A program made the position numbers and the translations under genes. This document shows, in pieces, positions 41,401 to 49,324 of a stretch of DNA of 64,000 nt (the first letter of the stretch is position 1; each line of letters starts with the position of its first letter). The notes under the pieces are model-generated. The model worked only from the letters and a program-made list of their open reading frames with translations. It was not told where the DNA came from and searched no databases. This DNA is from Yinghuangia seranimata (GTDB lineage Bacteria; Actinomycetota; Actinomycetes; Streptomycetales; Streptomycetaceae), in contig NZ_JASAOI010000019.1 in the NCBI RefSeq assembly GCF_029953285.1, positions 186,001-250,000 of the forward strand, read 5' to 3'.

Positions 41401-42818
41401 CGGACGCGCACGGCATCGCCCTCGCGCTGGCCGAGCTGCTGGAGCGGTTCGGCGCGAGCGTGCGCATCGTCGAACCGGGGCAGCCCCTGCCCGGGCCCGA
41501 CGTGGACGCGGTCGTCCACCTCGGCGCCCTGCGTCCCGACGAGGTGCCGGTCATCCTGGACGACTTCACGCTGCTGCGGGACGCGCTCGAAGCCGGTGTC
41601 GGCCACCTGCTGACGGCCACCGGCAACGGCGGCGCGTTCGGCCGCGACACCGACCACGTTGAGCGGCGCGCCACCGACCGCTCCCCCGGCATCGGGCTGC
41701 CCGGCTTCGCCAGGACCGCCGCGCACGAGTACCCGGACACGGTCGTCCGCGTCGTCGACGTCGACCCGAAGGACGAACCCGCGGCCATCGCCACGCGGTT
41801 GCTGGCACTGCTCGGCGCGGGCCCGGACCCGCATGCGCCCGTCGCGGTCGGGCTCGGCGCGGGCGTGCACCGCACGCTGGTCGTCAACGAACGGCCGCTC
41901 GCCCCTGGTTCCGGCGGGTCCGCGGCCGTGCTGGGGCCGGACTCGGTGGTGCTGCTGACCGGCGGGGCACGCGGCATCACCGCGCGCGTCGCGGTGGGCC
42001 TGGCCAGGGCGTACGGCTGCCACATCGAACTGATCGGGCGCACCGCCGACACCGGCCCGGAAAGCCCCGCCACAGCGCACGCCGCCGACCGGGCCGCGGT
42101 GCGGGCCGCGCTCGTCGCGGGCGGGCTGCGGGCGCCGGCCGAGGTCGAGGCCGAGGCGTCGCGGCTGCTGGCCGCCCGCGAGGTGCGGGCGACCGTGGCG
42201 GCCTTGGCCGGACCCGCCGCGTCTGTGCGGGTGCACGCCGCGGACGTGCGCGATCCCGCGTCCGTGGGTGCCGTCGTCGCCGACGTGTACGCCCGGCACG
42301 GCCGGCTCGACGCGATCGTGCACGGCGCGGGCGTCCTCGACGACCGGCTGCTGAAGGACAAGACCGAGGAGGCCTTCGCCCGCGTCTTCACCACCAAGGT
42401 GGTCGGCGCACGGGCTCTCGCCGACGCGGTGCGCGCCCGGCCCGTCGCCGAACGGCCCCGGTTCCTGGCGCTGTTCGGCAGTGTCGCGGGTGTCTTCGGC
42501 AACCGCGGGCAGGCCGACTACGCCGCCGCCAACGACGCCCTGGACACCCTCGCGTACGCCTGGGGGCCGGCCGCCAACGGCGACGCGGTCGCCGACCGCG
42601 TCGTGTCGTTCGACTGGGGTCCGTGGGCGGCCGCCGGCGGCGGCATGGTCACGGCCGAACTCGAACGGCACTACCGGCGGCTCGGCATGCCGCTCATCGA
42701 CCCCGACGCCGGCGTCGACGCGCTGCTCGCCGAACTCGACGCCCCGGACGGGCCCGCGCAGGTCGTGTACCTGTGCCCGCCGCGCACCGCCCAGGAGCCG
42801 ACGGAGGAGGCCCGATGA
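35478..42818 (+). CDS. PUFA-synthase-like megasynthase: NMO-NMO-KS-AT-ACP-ACP-KR
   Basis: This 2446-residue multidomain lipid synthase starts at ATG 35478 (GGGAAGGAG upstream). Residues ~10-290 and ~310-640 are two nitronate-monooxygenase/PfaD-type TIM barrels; the second keeps the family histidine (EGLECGGHVG), the first has GGRVG instead. PfaD acts as the enoyl reductase of PUFA synthases. KS: Cys862, His997, His1037. AT: Ser1327 in GHSYGE. Two ACPs carry pantetheine serines Ser1757 and Ser1861 in LSVDSIKRTE, the PUFA-synthase hallmark. KR: TGGARGI near 2160, Ser2335 and Tyr2348. The order resembles PfaA with PfaD fused in front. It should elongate and reduce malonyl units together with the next gene, whose ATG overlaps its stop (ATGA). 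Confidence 0.9.
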   Translation: MASQTVRRDPPAVRPLPRDLVLAVGPFEEPNAPLAVAAHRAGALGVVDLGRDRAAALAALAEVARRPDRSFGVRVPAGCPMSAGDLPDSADIVVLAAGSPWRIDEVPAGRRVLVEVTTPAEAHAAQADGAHGLIAVGHESGGRVGDLTTFVLLQHLLADQGLRLPVWAKGGIGPHTAAAAVAGGAAGVVLDTQLALLAESAPCLPDPVAAALRSMDGGETAVLEGHRVYSRPDLPLRRLADEAAAFGGVGSAFGARGLDRQLLPVGQDGALARRFAERYGTTGRTVRAVRSAVTDALVAAVAATPLAPRADGELPVVQGPMTRVSDRAAFADEVSAAGGLPFLALALMDGAATRALLEETAARLAGRRWGVGLLGFAPPELRDEQLAAVAAVRPPYALIAGGRPDQAAPLEAAGTRTYLHVPSPGLLEQFLRAGARRFVFEGLECGGHVGPRASFPLWEAQLDLLAAHARRHGGADLDVLFAGGVHDARSAAMVAAAAAPLAELGARVGVLMGTAYLFTDEAVAASAILPGFQRTALACTSTELLQTAPGHATRCAGTPFVAAFAEARAGLEAQGVPAREMWAHLEELNLGRLRIASKGVVRDGAELRSVDEPDQLREGMFMLGQVAALHDAPTTVAALHADVTEGATAFLAARAAELGLTEAESATVAEPVDVAIVGMACVLPGAADLDAFWRNVLTGVDAVTEVPRERWDHDTYFDPAATRDPNGKTPSKWGGFVPPIPFDAPAFGIPPASLASIEPAQLLALHVAARALDDAGYGSGREFDRARTSVIFGAEAGTDLAGAYGFRSLYPAYFGALPAELDARLPKPTEDSFPGVLANVIAGRIANRLDLGGVNYTVDAACAASLAALDLACKELVQGGSDVVLCGGVDTHNGVNDYLMFSSVHALSPSGRCATFDSAADGIALGEGAACLVLKRLTDAERDGDRVYAVVKAVGGSSDGRSLGLTAPRPEGQRRALERAYARAGVSPAEIGLVEAHGTGTVVGDRAELETLTEVFTAHGAAPGGCALGSVKSQIGHTKCAAGLAGLIKATLALHHGVRPPTLHVREPNAGWDPERSPFFFDGQARPWAEHDPARRRAGVSAFGFGGTNFHAVLAGHTPGEHECRTDVFGSAALTAWPVELFCFAGATHADAVAAVDRLAALLDDGTPRTLRGLAALAADEASAATAAGAPVQVALVAADPDDLRVKLARARDGADDPAGEVFLRRAGHEPGTVAFLYPGQGSQRPGMLADVFVAFPGLRDVFGQAPPGCVDAMFPPAAFTAEAREAAHRRITDTRTAQPALGVAEVALTRLLDRLGVRPDLAAGHSYGELAALWAAGAYDSADLLRLSAARAEAILGAAGDDPGAMAAVAAPLERIAPVLSLLNLNQNLAHGVTGQQVGVVPANLNTPTQTVVSGPTAAMEAAVEALEAEGLQVRRLPVACAFHSPVVAAASVRLANVLADIPVAAPRFPVWSNGAAATYPADPDGVRRLLARQVAEPVRFVEQIEAMYAAGARTFVEVGPGRALTGMVRAILGDRPHTAVACDVPGEPGLRRLLAALAELAVCGLPVAVRELTRGRARDADTRPAPLPAWQVDGHLVRTADGAPVAGGLRPAEPVRPQAVLPAAGAATGVNGSPTGLAAAEDPRQRAVLEYLAAARESVAAQRDVLLGFLGASPQPWTPAAPTGAALAQPVAGPVAATPVPSSVPTPAPAPAPVAVLDTARALDAVLEVIGARTGYPRDMLDTGLDLEADLSVDSIKRTEIIGELAVRLDMLDEALVERLARVKTITAIVEGLVEHAASRPGADAGGQAPAPAVQPAAALLDAGRALDTVLEVISARTGYPREMLDTGLDLEADLSVDSIKRTEIIGELAVRLDMLDEALVERLAQVKTIDAIVDGLLAHAGAAQGAPEPAAAVASAAAPFGGAPVRSGADAEAADIGRPVRHTVDLVEFPAAAPDPTDAERAVGGRSVVLVADAHGIALALAELLERFGASVRIVEPGQPLPGPDVDAVVHLGALRPDEVPVILDDFTLLRDALEAGVGHLLTATGNGGAFGRDTDHVERRATDRSPGIGLPGFARTAAHEYPDTVVRVVDVDPKDEPAAIATRLLALLGAGPDPHAPVAVGLGAGVHRTLVVNERPLAPGSGGSAAVLGPDSVVLLTGGARGITARVAVGLARAYGCHIELIGRTADTGPESPATAHAADRAAVRAALVAGGLRAPAEVEAEASRLLAAREVRATVAALAGPAASVRVHAADVRDPASVGAVVADVYARHGRLDAIVHGAGVLDDRLLKDKTEEAFARVFTTKVVGARALADAVRARPVAERPRFLALFGSVAGVFGNRGQADYAAANDALDTLAYAWGPAANGDAVADRVVSFDWGPWAAAGGGMVTAELERHYRRLGMPLIDPDAGVDALLAELDAPDGPAQVVYLCPPRTAQEPTEEAR
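40701..41149 (+). repeat. Nearly identical tandem ACP segments
   Basis: Bases 40701-40837 and 41013-41149 (offset 312, 104 codons) differ at about six positions, including at silent sites. They encode the pantetheine-attachment region of the two ACPs. Identity at wobble positions implies recent duplication or gene conversion. Confidence 0.8.
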
Positions 42819-45800
42819 CCGGACGCGACCCCGGGCCCCGGCCCACCGACGCGGCGATCGTCGGCATCGGCGCGGTGTTCCCGTCCGCGCCGGACGGCCC
42901 CGCGTTCTGGACGAACATCGAGAAGGGCGTGGACGCGATCACCGACGTCCCGCCGCACCGCTGGGACCCGGACGTGTACTTCGCGCCCGACGCCGCCACC
43001 GGGCCGGTCCGCGCCGACCGGTTCTACTGCCGGCGCGGCGGATTCGTCGACGAGTACGCGACGTTCGACCCGACCCGCTTCGGGATCATGCCGGCCGCCG
43101 TCGACGGCGCCGAACCCGACCAGCTGCTCGCGCTGCGCACCACCGCCGAGGCGATCGCCGACGCGGGCGGCGAGGACCGGCTCCCCGACCGGTCGCGCAT
43201 GGGCGTGGTGTTCGGCCGCGGCGGCTACATGGGCGTCGCGACCGCGCGGCTCGACCAGCGGGTCCGCACCGCGCACCAACTGGTCTCCGTGCTGCGGCAG
43301 ATCGCCCCCGAGTTCGACGAGGGCCGGCTGACCGCGATCCGCGACGCGTTCCAGGCCGCGCTGGGACCGGAGCGCCCCGACGCGTCCATCGGCCTGGTGC
43401 CGAGTTTCACCGCGTCGCGGATCGCCAACCGGCTCGACCTGGGCGGGCCCGCGTACACCGTGGACGCGGCGTGCGCGACCGGGCTGCTGGCGATCGACCA
43501 CGCGGTGGCGGAGCTGGCTTCGGGGCGCTGCGACGCGGTCATCGCGGGCTCCGTGCACCACTGCCACATCGCCACGCTGTGGAGCGTCTTCACCCAACTG
43601 CGGGCGCTGAGCCCGGCGATGCGGATCCGCCCCTTCGACCGGGCCGCCGACGGGACGCTGATCTCGGAGGGCACGGGGGCGGTCGTCCTCAAACGGCTCG
43701 CCGACGCGCAGCGGGACGGCGACCGGGTGTACGCCGTGGTGCGCGGGGTCGGCGTGTCCAGCGACGGCCGCGCGGCCAGCCTGATGAGCCCCCTCGCCGA
43801 CGGCCAGATCCGCGCCCTCGACCGCGCGTGGCAGGCCGCCGGCCTGGACCCGCAGGCCTCGGACGCACTGGGCCTGCTGGAGGCCCACGGCACCGGCACC
43901 CCGGTCGGCGACGCGGTCGAACTCGACACCCTCGCAAGGTTCTTCGGCCACCGCGCCGAGCCGGACACGGTCATCGGCTCGGTCAAGTCGATGATCGGCC
44001 ACACGATGCAGGCCAGCGGCATGGCCGGCCTGCTGAAGGCCGTCTACGCCGTCCACCACGCCGCCCTCCCCCCGACGCTGCACGTCGAGGACCCGCACGA
44101 GGCCCTGTCCCGCACCCGCATGAGGCTCCTCTCGGAATCCGAACCCTGGCCCACCACTCCGGGCACGGTCCGCCGCGCCGGAGTGAACGCCTTCGGCTTC
44201 GGCGGGGTGAACACCCACGTGATCGTGGAGGAACCCCCGACGGGACGTGCGGAGGCCCTACCGGTCCCGGCACCGGGAACGCGGATGCCCGACGAGCGGG
44301 CCCAGACGACGGATGGGCATGCGGTGGCGTCGAAGCCCGACGCGATCAGCACCGCAACCGCGCCGCCCGCCGAAGGCGTGGCGAGGGCGGCCCACGAGGG
44401 TGCAGGCGAACTCCCACCGGGCACTCTGAGCGCCCGCCCCCGCACCCTGCACGCCACGACTGCGGCCGACGCGCGCATGGCCACACAGGCGCACTCGGGC
44501 ACCACCGCACGGCCCGACGAAAGCGTGGCAGACCAAGCCGACGCAGACAGGCGCACGACCGCGTCGGGGACTGACCACGTCGCGTCGGAGACGACGACCG
44601 CTGCCACCGCGCCGGCCGCCGAAGGCGTGGCGAGGGCGGCCCACGAGGGTGCAGGCGAAGTCCCGGCCCCCGGGGGCGCGCAGGGCACCGCAAGCGTCGG
44701 CCCCGACAGTCTGCATGCCACGACTGCGACCAACGCGCACGCGGCCACGCAGGCGCACTCTGCCTCAACCACACCGCCCGTCAACGGCGCGGCGCAGCCC
44801 GCGGGGCGCATCAGCGCGGCCGCAGCGTCGGGTGCGAGTGCGAACGGCATCGCGCAGGTCGCGGGCTTTGTCGGAGGCATCGGGGCGGGCGGGGCTTCGC
44901 GGGAGGGGCGTTCGGCTGCCACGGCGCGGGTTCTGGATTCGCGGGTTCTGGTGCTCTCGGCCGGGAGCGTCGCGGAGTTGGCGACCTTGTTGGCCAAGGG
45001 GGTCACGTCGTCCGCGAGCGACGGGCCGTGCCGGCTTGCCGTTGTCGATCCCAATCCTCGTCGGCTCGAGCTTGCGGGCCGGGTGGTTGCGCGCGGGGAA
45101 CCCTGGCGTGGGCGTAGCGACATCTGGTTCACGCCTCGGCCGTTGCTCGGGGCGCATGCGCGGCAGCCGGGGAAGGTGGCGTTCCTGTTTCCCGGGTTGG
45201 AGCCCGAGACGCAGCCGCCCCTCGACGATGTCGCGGACGCGTTCGCGTTGCCGCGGCTCGTCGCCAACGACGCCGGCGAGATCGTGGGGCGGGCGCTCGA
45301 CGCGCTCGGGAGCGGGCGGTTGCTCGCGGCGGCGCTCGGCGGGCTCGGGGTCCGTCCCGACGTCGTCGCCGGGCACAGTCTCGGTGAGTGGACGGCCATG
45401 GTCGTCGCCGGGATGTACCCGACCAGTGCCGTGGACGTGTTCCTCGACTCGCTGCGGCCCGGGTCGCTCGCCGTGCCGGATCTCGTCTATGCCGCCGTCG
45501 CGTGCGGTGCCGAGCGTGCCGCGGCCGCGTGTGCGGTCGTCGGCGGGGTGGTGGTATCGCACGAGAACTGCCCGCACCAGTGCGTGGTGTGCGGTCCCGC
45601 CGACGCGGTGCGTCGGGTGTTGGAACGGCTGCGCACGGACGGCGTCCTCGGTCAGGAGCTGCCGTTCCGGTCGGGGTTCCACACGCCGATGTGGGAGCCG
45701 TACCTGGACCAGGTGCGCGGCGCGTTCGCGCGGCTGCCGTTGCGCGACGCGCGGGTCCCGGTCTGGTCGGCGACCAGCGTCGCGCCGTATCCGCGGCGGT

Positions 45801-48001
45801 CGGACGAGGTGCGCGACCTGACGATCCGGCACCTGTTGGAGCCGGTCCGCTTCGGCGCCCTCGTCGAGCGCCTGCACGGGTCGGGGGTGCGGGCGTTCGT
45901 CCAGGTCGGCGCCGGCAGCCTCGGCGGGTTCGTCGACGACACGCTGCGCGGCGCGGAGGCGTTGACGGTGGCCGCGCACAGTGCCCGGCATCCGGGGCTC
46001 GCCGGGTTGGTGCGGGTGCGGGCCGCGTTGTGGGCCGAGGGCCTGGTGACCGGGCCCGGCGCGGAGCCGCGGGAGAGCGCCGCGCCACGCTCGGCGGCCG
46101 CCGCCTCACCGGGCGGCCCGTCGGCGCGCCGTACCGGGCCCCCCGTACGCCTCGACCTCGGTTCCCCCATCGTGCGCCTGGATCCGGACCGGCTGCCCGC
46201 CCCGCCGCCGCGCGCGGTCGCCGCGCCGCCGCTGAACGGGCATCAGGCCGGGAACCCGGTGCTCACCGCGTTCGCCGCGATCCTGAACGAGGCGGGCGAC
46301 GCCGCGACCCGGACGATGGAGGCCTGGCAGCGGCACGGGCCCGCCGCCCCGGAGTCCGCCGCCCCGGCCGTCGAGGCCCGGCCCGTCGAGCCCGAACGGC
46401 TGTCCCAGCGCCGTGAGTTCTCGCTGCGCAACCTGCCGTACGTCGCCGACCACTGCATCTACGAGCAGCACGACCAGTGGGCGGACGACTCGGACCGCTT
46501 CCCGGTCGTCCCCATGACGACGCTGCTCGACCTGACGGGCGAGGCGGCGCGGGCGCTGGTGCCCGGCACGATCGTCGCGGGCTACGACGAGGTCCGCGCG
46601 CTGCGCTGGCTGCCGGTCGCGCCGCCGACGGACGCCGAGGTGACCGCGACGCGCCTGGACGCCGTGCGCGTGCGGGTCGAGATCGCCGGGTTCACCTCGA
46701 CCGTGGTGCGCCTGGCGCAGGCCCCCGAGGCGCCGCCGGAGCCGGACCGTACGCCGCTCGTCAACGAGGGCCCGGCCCCCGTGCGCGCCGCGGCGCTGTA
46801 CGCGGACCGGTGGATGTTCCACGGCCCGGGGTTCGCCGGCATCGACGAGGTGACCGCGGTCGCCGACGACGGGATCCGCGGGGTGCTGCGCACGCTGCCC
46901 GCGCCCGGCGCGCTGCTCGACGCCGCCGGCCAGTTGTTCGGGCACTGGATGCAGCTGCGGCTGCCGACCGACCGGCTCGTGTTCCCGGTCTCCGTCGACC
47001 AGGTGCGGTTGTACGGGCCGCCGCCGCGCACCGGCGACCGGCTGCTGGCCACCGCGCGCATCCTGCACACCACCGCGACGACGGTGCGCGGCGACGTCGA
47101 GCTGTGCGACGCCCGCGACGGCCTGGTCCGGGCCCGGCTGCTGGGCTGGACGTACCGCCGGTTCGCCGCCGACGAGCGGGTGTGGCCGATGAAGTTCACG
47201 CCGCACACCACCGGGGTCGGGGAGCCGCAGGCGGAGGGCTGGTGCCTGGTGCGCACCCGCTGGCCGGACGCCGCGTCGCAGGAGCTGGTCATGCGCCGCT
47301 ACCTCGGGGCGCGGGAGCGCGCCGAGTTCGCGACCCGTCCGCCGCGGTCGCGTTCCGGCTGGCTGCTCGGCCGGATCGCCGTCAAGGACGCCGTGCGCCG
47401 CTACCTGTGGTCGCGCGGCGAGGGACCCATCTATCCGGCCGAAGTCCAGGTGTCCAACGACGAGTTCGGCCGCCCGGAGATCGAGCACGTGGTGCCGGGC
47501 GACGAGTTTCCGCGCGGCCGCCCGCGGCTGCACGTCTCGCTCGCGCACAAGCACCGGCTGGCCGTCGCGATCGCGGACCGGGTCCCCGTCGGCATCGACA
47601 TCGAGTCGTTGGACGAACGGTCCGACGCGTTCGAGCGGGTCGCGCTCGCCCCGGCCGAGCGCGACCTGCTCGACCGGCTCTCCGACGGCGACCCGGACCG
47701 GCGCCGCGAATGGCTGGTGCGGTTCTGGTGCGCCAAGGAGGCCGCGGGCAAGGCGGACGGCATCGGCCTCGCCGGGCGGCCGACCGACCGGCGGGTCGTC
47801 TCCGCCGCCGAGGACCTGCTGACCGTCGCCGGCCCGGGTCGCGCCGCGGCCCGCCCGCACCAGGCACCCGCCCCACCGGTACGCGCGGTTCGCACCCGCG
47901 TCGTGGCGGACGTGGCCGAGCGCTACGTCGTCGCGTGGACCGTCCCACCGTCCGGAGACGGCTCTCACCCTGTCCCCCCTCGTCCCGTGGAGTCATCGTG
48001 A
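42815..48001 (+). CDS. Second lipid megasynthase: KS-AT-DH-PPTase
   Basis: This 1728-residue synthase has a KS with Cys220 (DAACATG), His358 (EAHGTGTP) and His396 (IGHTMQ). An Ala/Thr-rich linker of ~220 residues follows (~490-700), then an AT with Ser855 in AGHSLGEW. A double-hotdog dehydratase covers ~1190-1470; its first histidine is in VADHCIYEQ and the aspartate in LLDAAGQLFGHW. A C-terminal phosphopantetheinyl transferase shows GIDIE at 1593-1597 and WCAKEAAGK from 1638. The fused PPTase probably activates the ACPs of the cluster. Resemblance is to PfaC/PfaB-like and HglE-type secondary lipid synthases. Its start overlaps the previous stop and its stop overlaps the ACP start (GTGA). Confidence 0.88.
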   Translation: MTGRDPGPRPTDAAIVGIGAVFPSAPDGPAFWTNIEKGVDAITDVPPHRWDPDVYFAPDAATGPVRADRFYCRRGGFVDEYATFDPTRFGIMPAAVDGAEPDQLLALRTTAEAIADAGGEDRLPDRSRMGVVFGRGGYMGVATARLDQRVRTAHQLVSVLRQIAPEFDEGRLTAIRDAFQAALGPERPDASIGLVPSFTASRIANRLDLGGPAYTVDAACATGLLAIDHAVAELASGRCDAVIAGSVHHCHIATLWSVFTQLRALSPAMRIRPFDRAADGTLISEGTGAVVLKRLADAQRDGDRVYAVVRGVGVSSDGRAASLMSPLADGQIRALDRAWQAAGLDPQASDALGLLEAHGTGTPVGDAVELDTLARFFGHRAEPDTVIGSVKSMIGHTMQASGMAGLLKAVYAVHHAALPPTLHVEDPHEALSRTRMRLLSESEPWPTTPGTVRRAGVNAFGFGGVNTHVIVEEPPTGRAEALPVPAPGTRMPDERAQTTDGHAVASKPDAISTATAPPAEGVARAAHEGAGELPPGTLSARPRTLHATTAADARMATQAHSGTTARPDESVADQADADRRTTASGTDHVASETTTAATAPAAEGVARAAHEGAGEVPAPGGAQGTASVGPDSLHATTATNAHAATQAHSASTTPPVNGAAQPAGRISAAAASGASANGIAQVAGFVGGIGAGGASREGRSAATARVLDSRVLVLSAGSVAELATLLAKGVTSSASDGPCRLAVVDPNPRRLELAGRVVARGEPWRGRSDIWFTPRPLLGAHARQPGKVAFLFPGLEPETQPPLDDVADAFALPRLVANDAGEIVGRALDALGSGRLLAAALGGLGVRPDVVAGHSLGEWTAMVVAGMYPTSAVDVFLDSLRPGSLAVPDLVYAAVACGAERAAAACAVVGGVVVSHENCPHQCVVCGPADAVRRVLERLRTDGVLGQELPFRSGFHTPMWEPYLDQVRGAFARLPLRDARVPVWSATSVAPYPRRSDEVRDLTIRHLLEPVRFGALVERLHGSGVRAFVQVGAGSLGGFVDDTLRGAEALTVAAHSARHPGLAGLVRVRAALWAEGLVTGPGAEPRESAAPRSAAAASPGGPSARRTGPPVRLDLGSPIVRLDPDRLPAPPPRAVAAPPLNGHQAGNPVLTAFAAILNEAGDAATRTMEAWQRHGPAAPESAAPAVEARPVEPERLSQRREFSLRNLPYVADHCIYEQHDQWADDSDRFPVVPMTTLLDLTGEAARALVPGTIVAGYDEVRALRWLPVAPPTDAEVTATRLDAVRVRVEIAGFTSTVVRLAQAPEAPPEPDRTPLVNEGPAPVRAAALYADRWMFHGPGFAGIDEVTAVADDGIRGVLRTLPAPGALLDAAGQLFGHWMQLRLPTDRLVFPVSVDQVRLYGPPPRTGDRLLATARILHTTATTVRGDVELCDARDGLVRARLLGWTYRRFAADERVWPMKFTPHTTGVGEPQAEGWCLVRTRWPDAASQELVMRRYLGARERAEFATRPPRSRSGWLLGRIAVKDAVRRYLWSRGEGPIYPAEVQVSNDEFGRPEIEHVVPGDEFPRGRPRLHVSLAHKHRLAVAIADRVPVGIDIESLDERSDAFERVALAPAERDLLDRLSDGDPDRRREWLVRFWCAKEAAGKADGIGLAGRPTDRRVVSAAEDLLTVAGPGRAAARPHQAPAPPVRAVRTRVVADVAERYVVAWTVPPSGDGSHPVPPRPVESS
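44357..44659 (+). repeat. Direct repeat in the linker of the second synthase
   Basis: Bases 44357-44410 and 44606-44659 match at 53 of 54 positions with an offset of 249 bases (83 codons). The repeated peptide includes EGVARAAHEGAGE. The following residues (LHATT, ATQAHS) also recur at the same offset, so a whole ~83-residue unit was duplicated. Confidence 0.8.
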
Positions 48002-48348
48002 CCGCCGAAACCACCACCGTGCCCTTCACGCCCGTGCAACCGCGCCACGTCGCGGTGTCCGCCGACGCGATCCTCGCCGAGCTGGTCGCCATGCTGGTCG
48101 AGGTCGTGGGCGAGGAGCTGCTGATCGCCACGACGGTCGACCGGGACAGCTCGTTCAACGCCGACCTGGCCATCGAGAGCATCGAGTTCGTGGCGCTCGC
48201 CGAGAAGCTGGAGAACCGCTACGGCTCGCGCGTGGACTTCATGGCGTTCCTCGCCGAGCTGGAGATGGACGAGATCCTGGAGATGACCGTCGGGACGCTC
48301 GTCGACTACATCGCCGCCCAGCTGGGCGGCGCCGGCGGGGAGGGCTGA
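47998..48348 (+). CDS. Discrete acyl carrier protein
   Basis: This 116-residue ACP has its phosphopantetheine serine at Ser61 in DLAIESIEFVALAEKLE. The ~25-residue N-terminal extension is unstructured. The sequence is more like free ACPs of secondary metabolism than the LSVDSIKR ACPs of the first synthase, so it may load a starter, accept a product or work with the hydrolase. The GTG start overlaps the stop of the second synthase (GTGA). The hydrolase gene starts 5 bases after its stop. Confidence 0.9.
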   Translation: MTAETTTVPFTPVQPRHVAVSADAILAELVAMLVEVVGEELLIATTVDRDSSFNADLAIESIEFVALAEKLENRYGSRVDFMAFLAELEMDEILEMTVGTLVDYIAAQLGGAGGEG

Positions 48349-48352
48349 GCCC

Positions 48353-49324
48353 ATGGCGGAGGTCCAGGCGAACGGGCTGCGGTTCCACGTCCAGCACCTG
48401 CGCGGCGGGCGCGCCACCACCGACCGGCCGACGGTCGTGCTGCTGCACGGCCTGGTGCTCGACAACCTGTCCAGCCTCTACTACACGCTCGCGCCGCCGA
48501 TCGCGCGCGCCGGGTTCGACGTGCTGATGTACGACCAGCGCGGGCACGGCCTGTCCGACCGCACGCCGACCGGGTACGACGTGGACACGGCCGTCGACGA
48601 CCTGACCGCGGTGCTCAAGGCGTGCGGCGTCACCAGCCCGGTGCACCTGCTGGGCAACAGCTACGGCGGGCTGACCGCGCTGCACACCGCCTACCTGCAC
48701 CCCGAGCTGGTGGCGAGCCTGATCCTCGTCGAGGGCCAGTGCCTCGACCCCGAGCACAGCGGGGCCGCGCCCGGCGCGGGCGGGTACGCGGGCGGCTGGG
48801 TCGAGGACATCTCCAACACCCTCAACCTCATCGCCATCGGCCTGGAGTGCAACCCGCTCGGCACCGACCTGGTCTCGCGCACCGCGCGCAAGGCCGCGCG
48901 CATGCGGGCGACGGCGGACGCGCTGCTGAACCGGACCACCCTCATCGAGGACGTCACCACCGTGCGGCTGCTCACCTCGGAGCAACTGGCCGCCGTGCCG
49001 TGCCCCGTGCTGGCACTGTTCGGGGCCGGGTCCAACCTGGTCGACTCCGGGCCGCTGCTCGCCGAGCACCTGCCCGACTGCACCGTCGAGGTGTTCCCCG
49101 ACGCCGCGCACGCGCTGCTGCGGGACGCGCCCGAGCGGCTGTTGGCCTCGGTGCTGACGTGGCTCGACACCCGCTCCCCCGCCTCCACCGCGTTCACCCG
49201 GCGCGGCACGGACTACGCGGCCCGCAGCTCCGGCTACGAGGCCGGGGCGGCCGGGCACGACGCGAGCATCGCGGCGTTCGACGAGGCCGACGACGCGGAC
49301 GCGGTCGACGAGGGCGCCGCATGA
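48353..49324 (+). CDS. Alpha/beta hydrolase, probable product-release or editing esterase
   Basis: This 323-residue hydrolase has an oxyanion-hole strand VVLLHGLVLD, MYDQRGHGLSDRT after strand 4, and the nucleophile Ser103 in LLGNSYGGLTAL. The late acid/base pair is probably the aspartate in LFGAGSNLVDSG and the histidine in FPDAAHALLRDAPERLL. The last ~50 residues are polar and Asp/Ala-rich. Between an ACP and a glycosyltransferase, it may release the acyl chain from the synthase or trim the product. Its stop overlaps the glycosyltransferase start (ATGA). Confidence 0.88.
   Translation: MAEVQANGLRFHVQHLRGGRATTDRPTVVLLHGLVLDNLSSLYYTLAPPIARAGFDVLMYDQRGHGLSDRTPTGYDVDTAVDDLTAVLKACGVTSPVHLLGNSYGGLTALHTAYLHPELVASLILVEGQCLDPEHSGAAPGAGGYAGGWVEDISNTLNLIAIGLECNPLGTDLVSRTARKAARMRATADALLNRTTLIEDVTTVRLLTSEQLAAVPCPVLALFGAGSNLVDSGPLLAEHLPDCTVEVFPDAAHALLRDAPERLLASVLTWLDTRSPASTAFTRRGTDYAARSSGYEAGAAGHDASIAAFDEADDADAVDEGAA

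Noticed and set aside
35367-42671. A very long open frame on the minus strand opposite the first lipid synthase
   Set aside because: Its translation is Arg/Gly/Ala-rich without domains and mirrors the codon bias of the sense gene. The sense frame has complete KS, AT, ACP and KR motifs.
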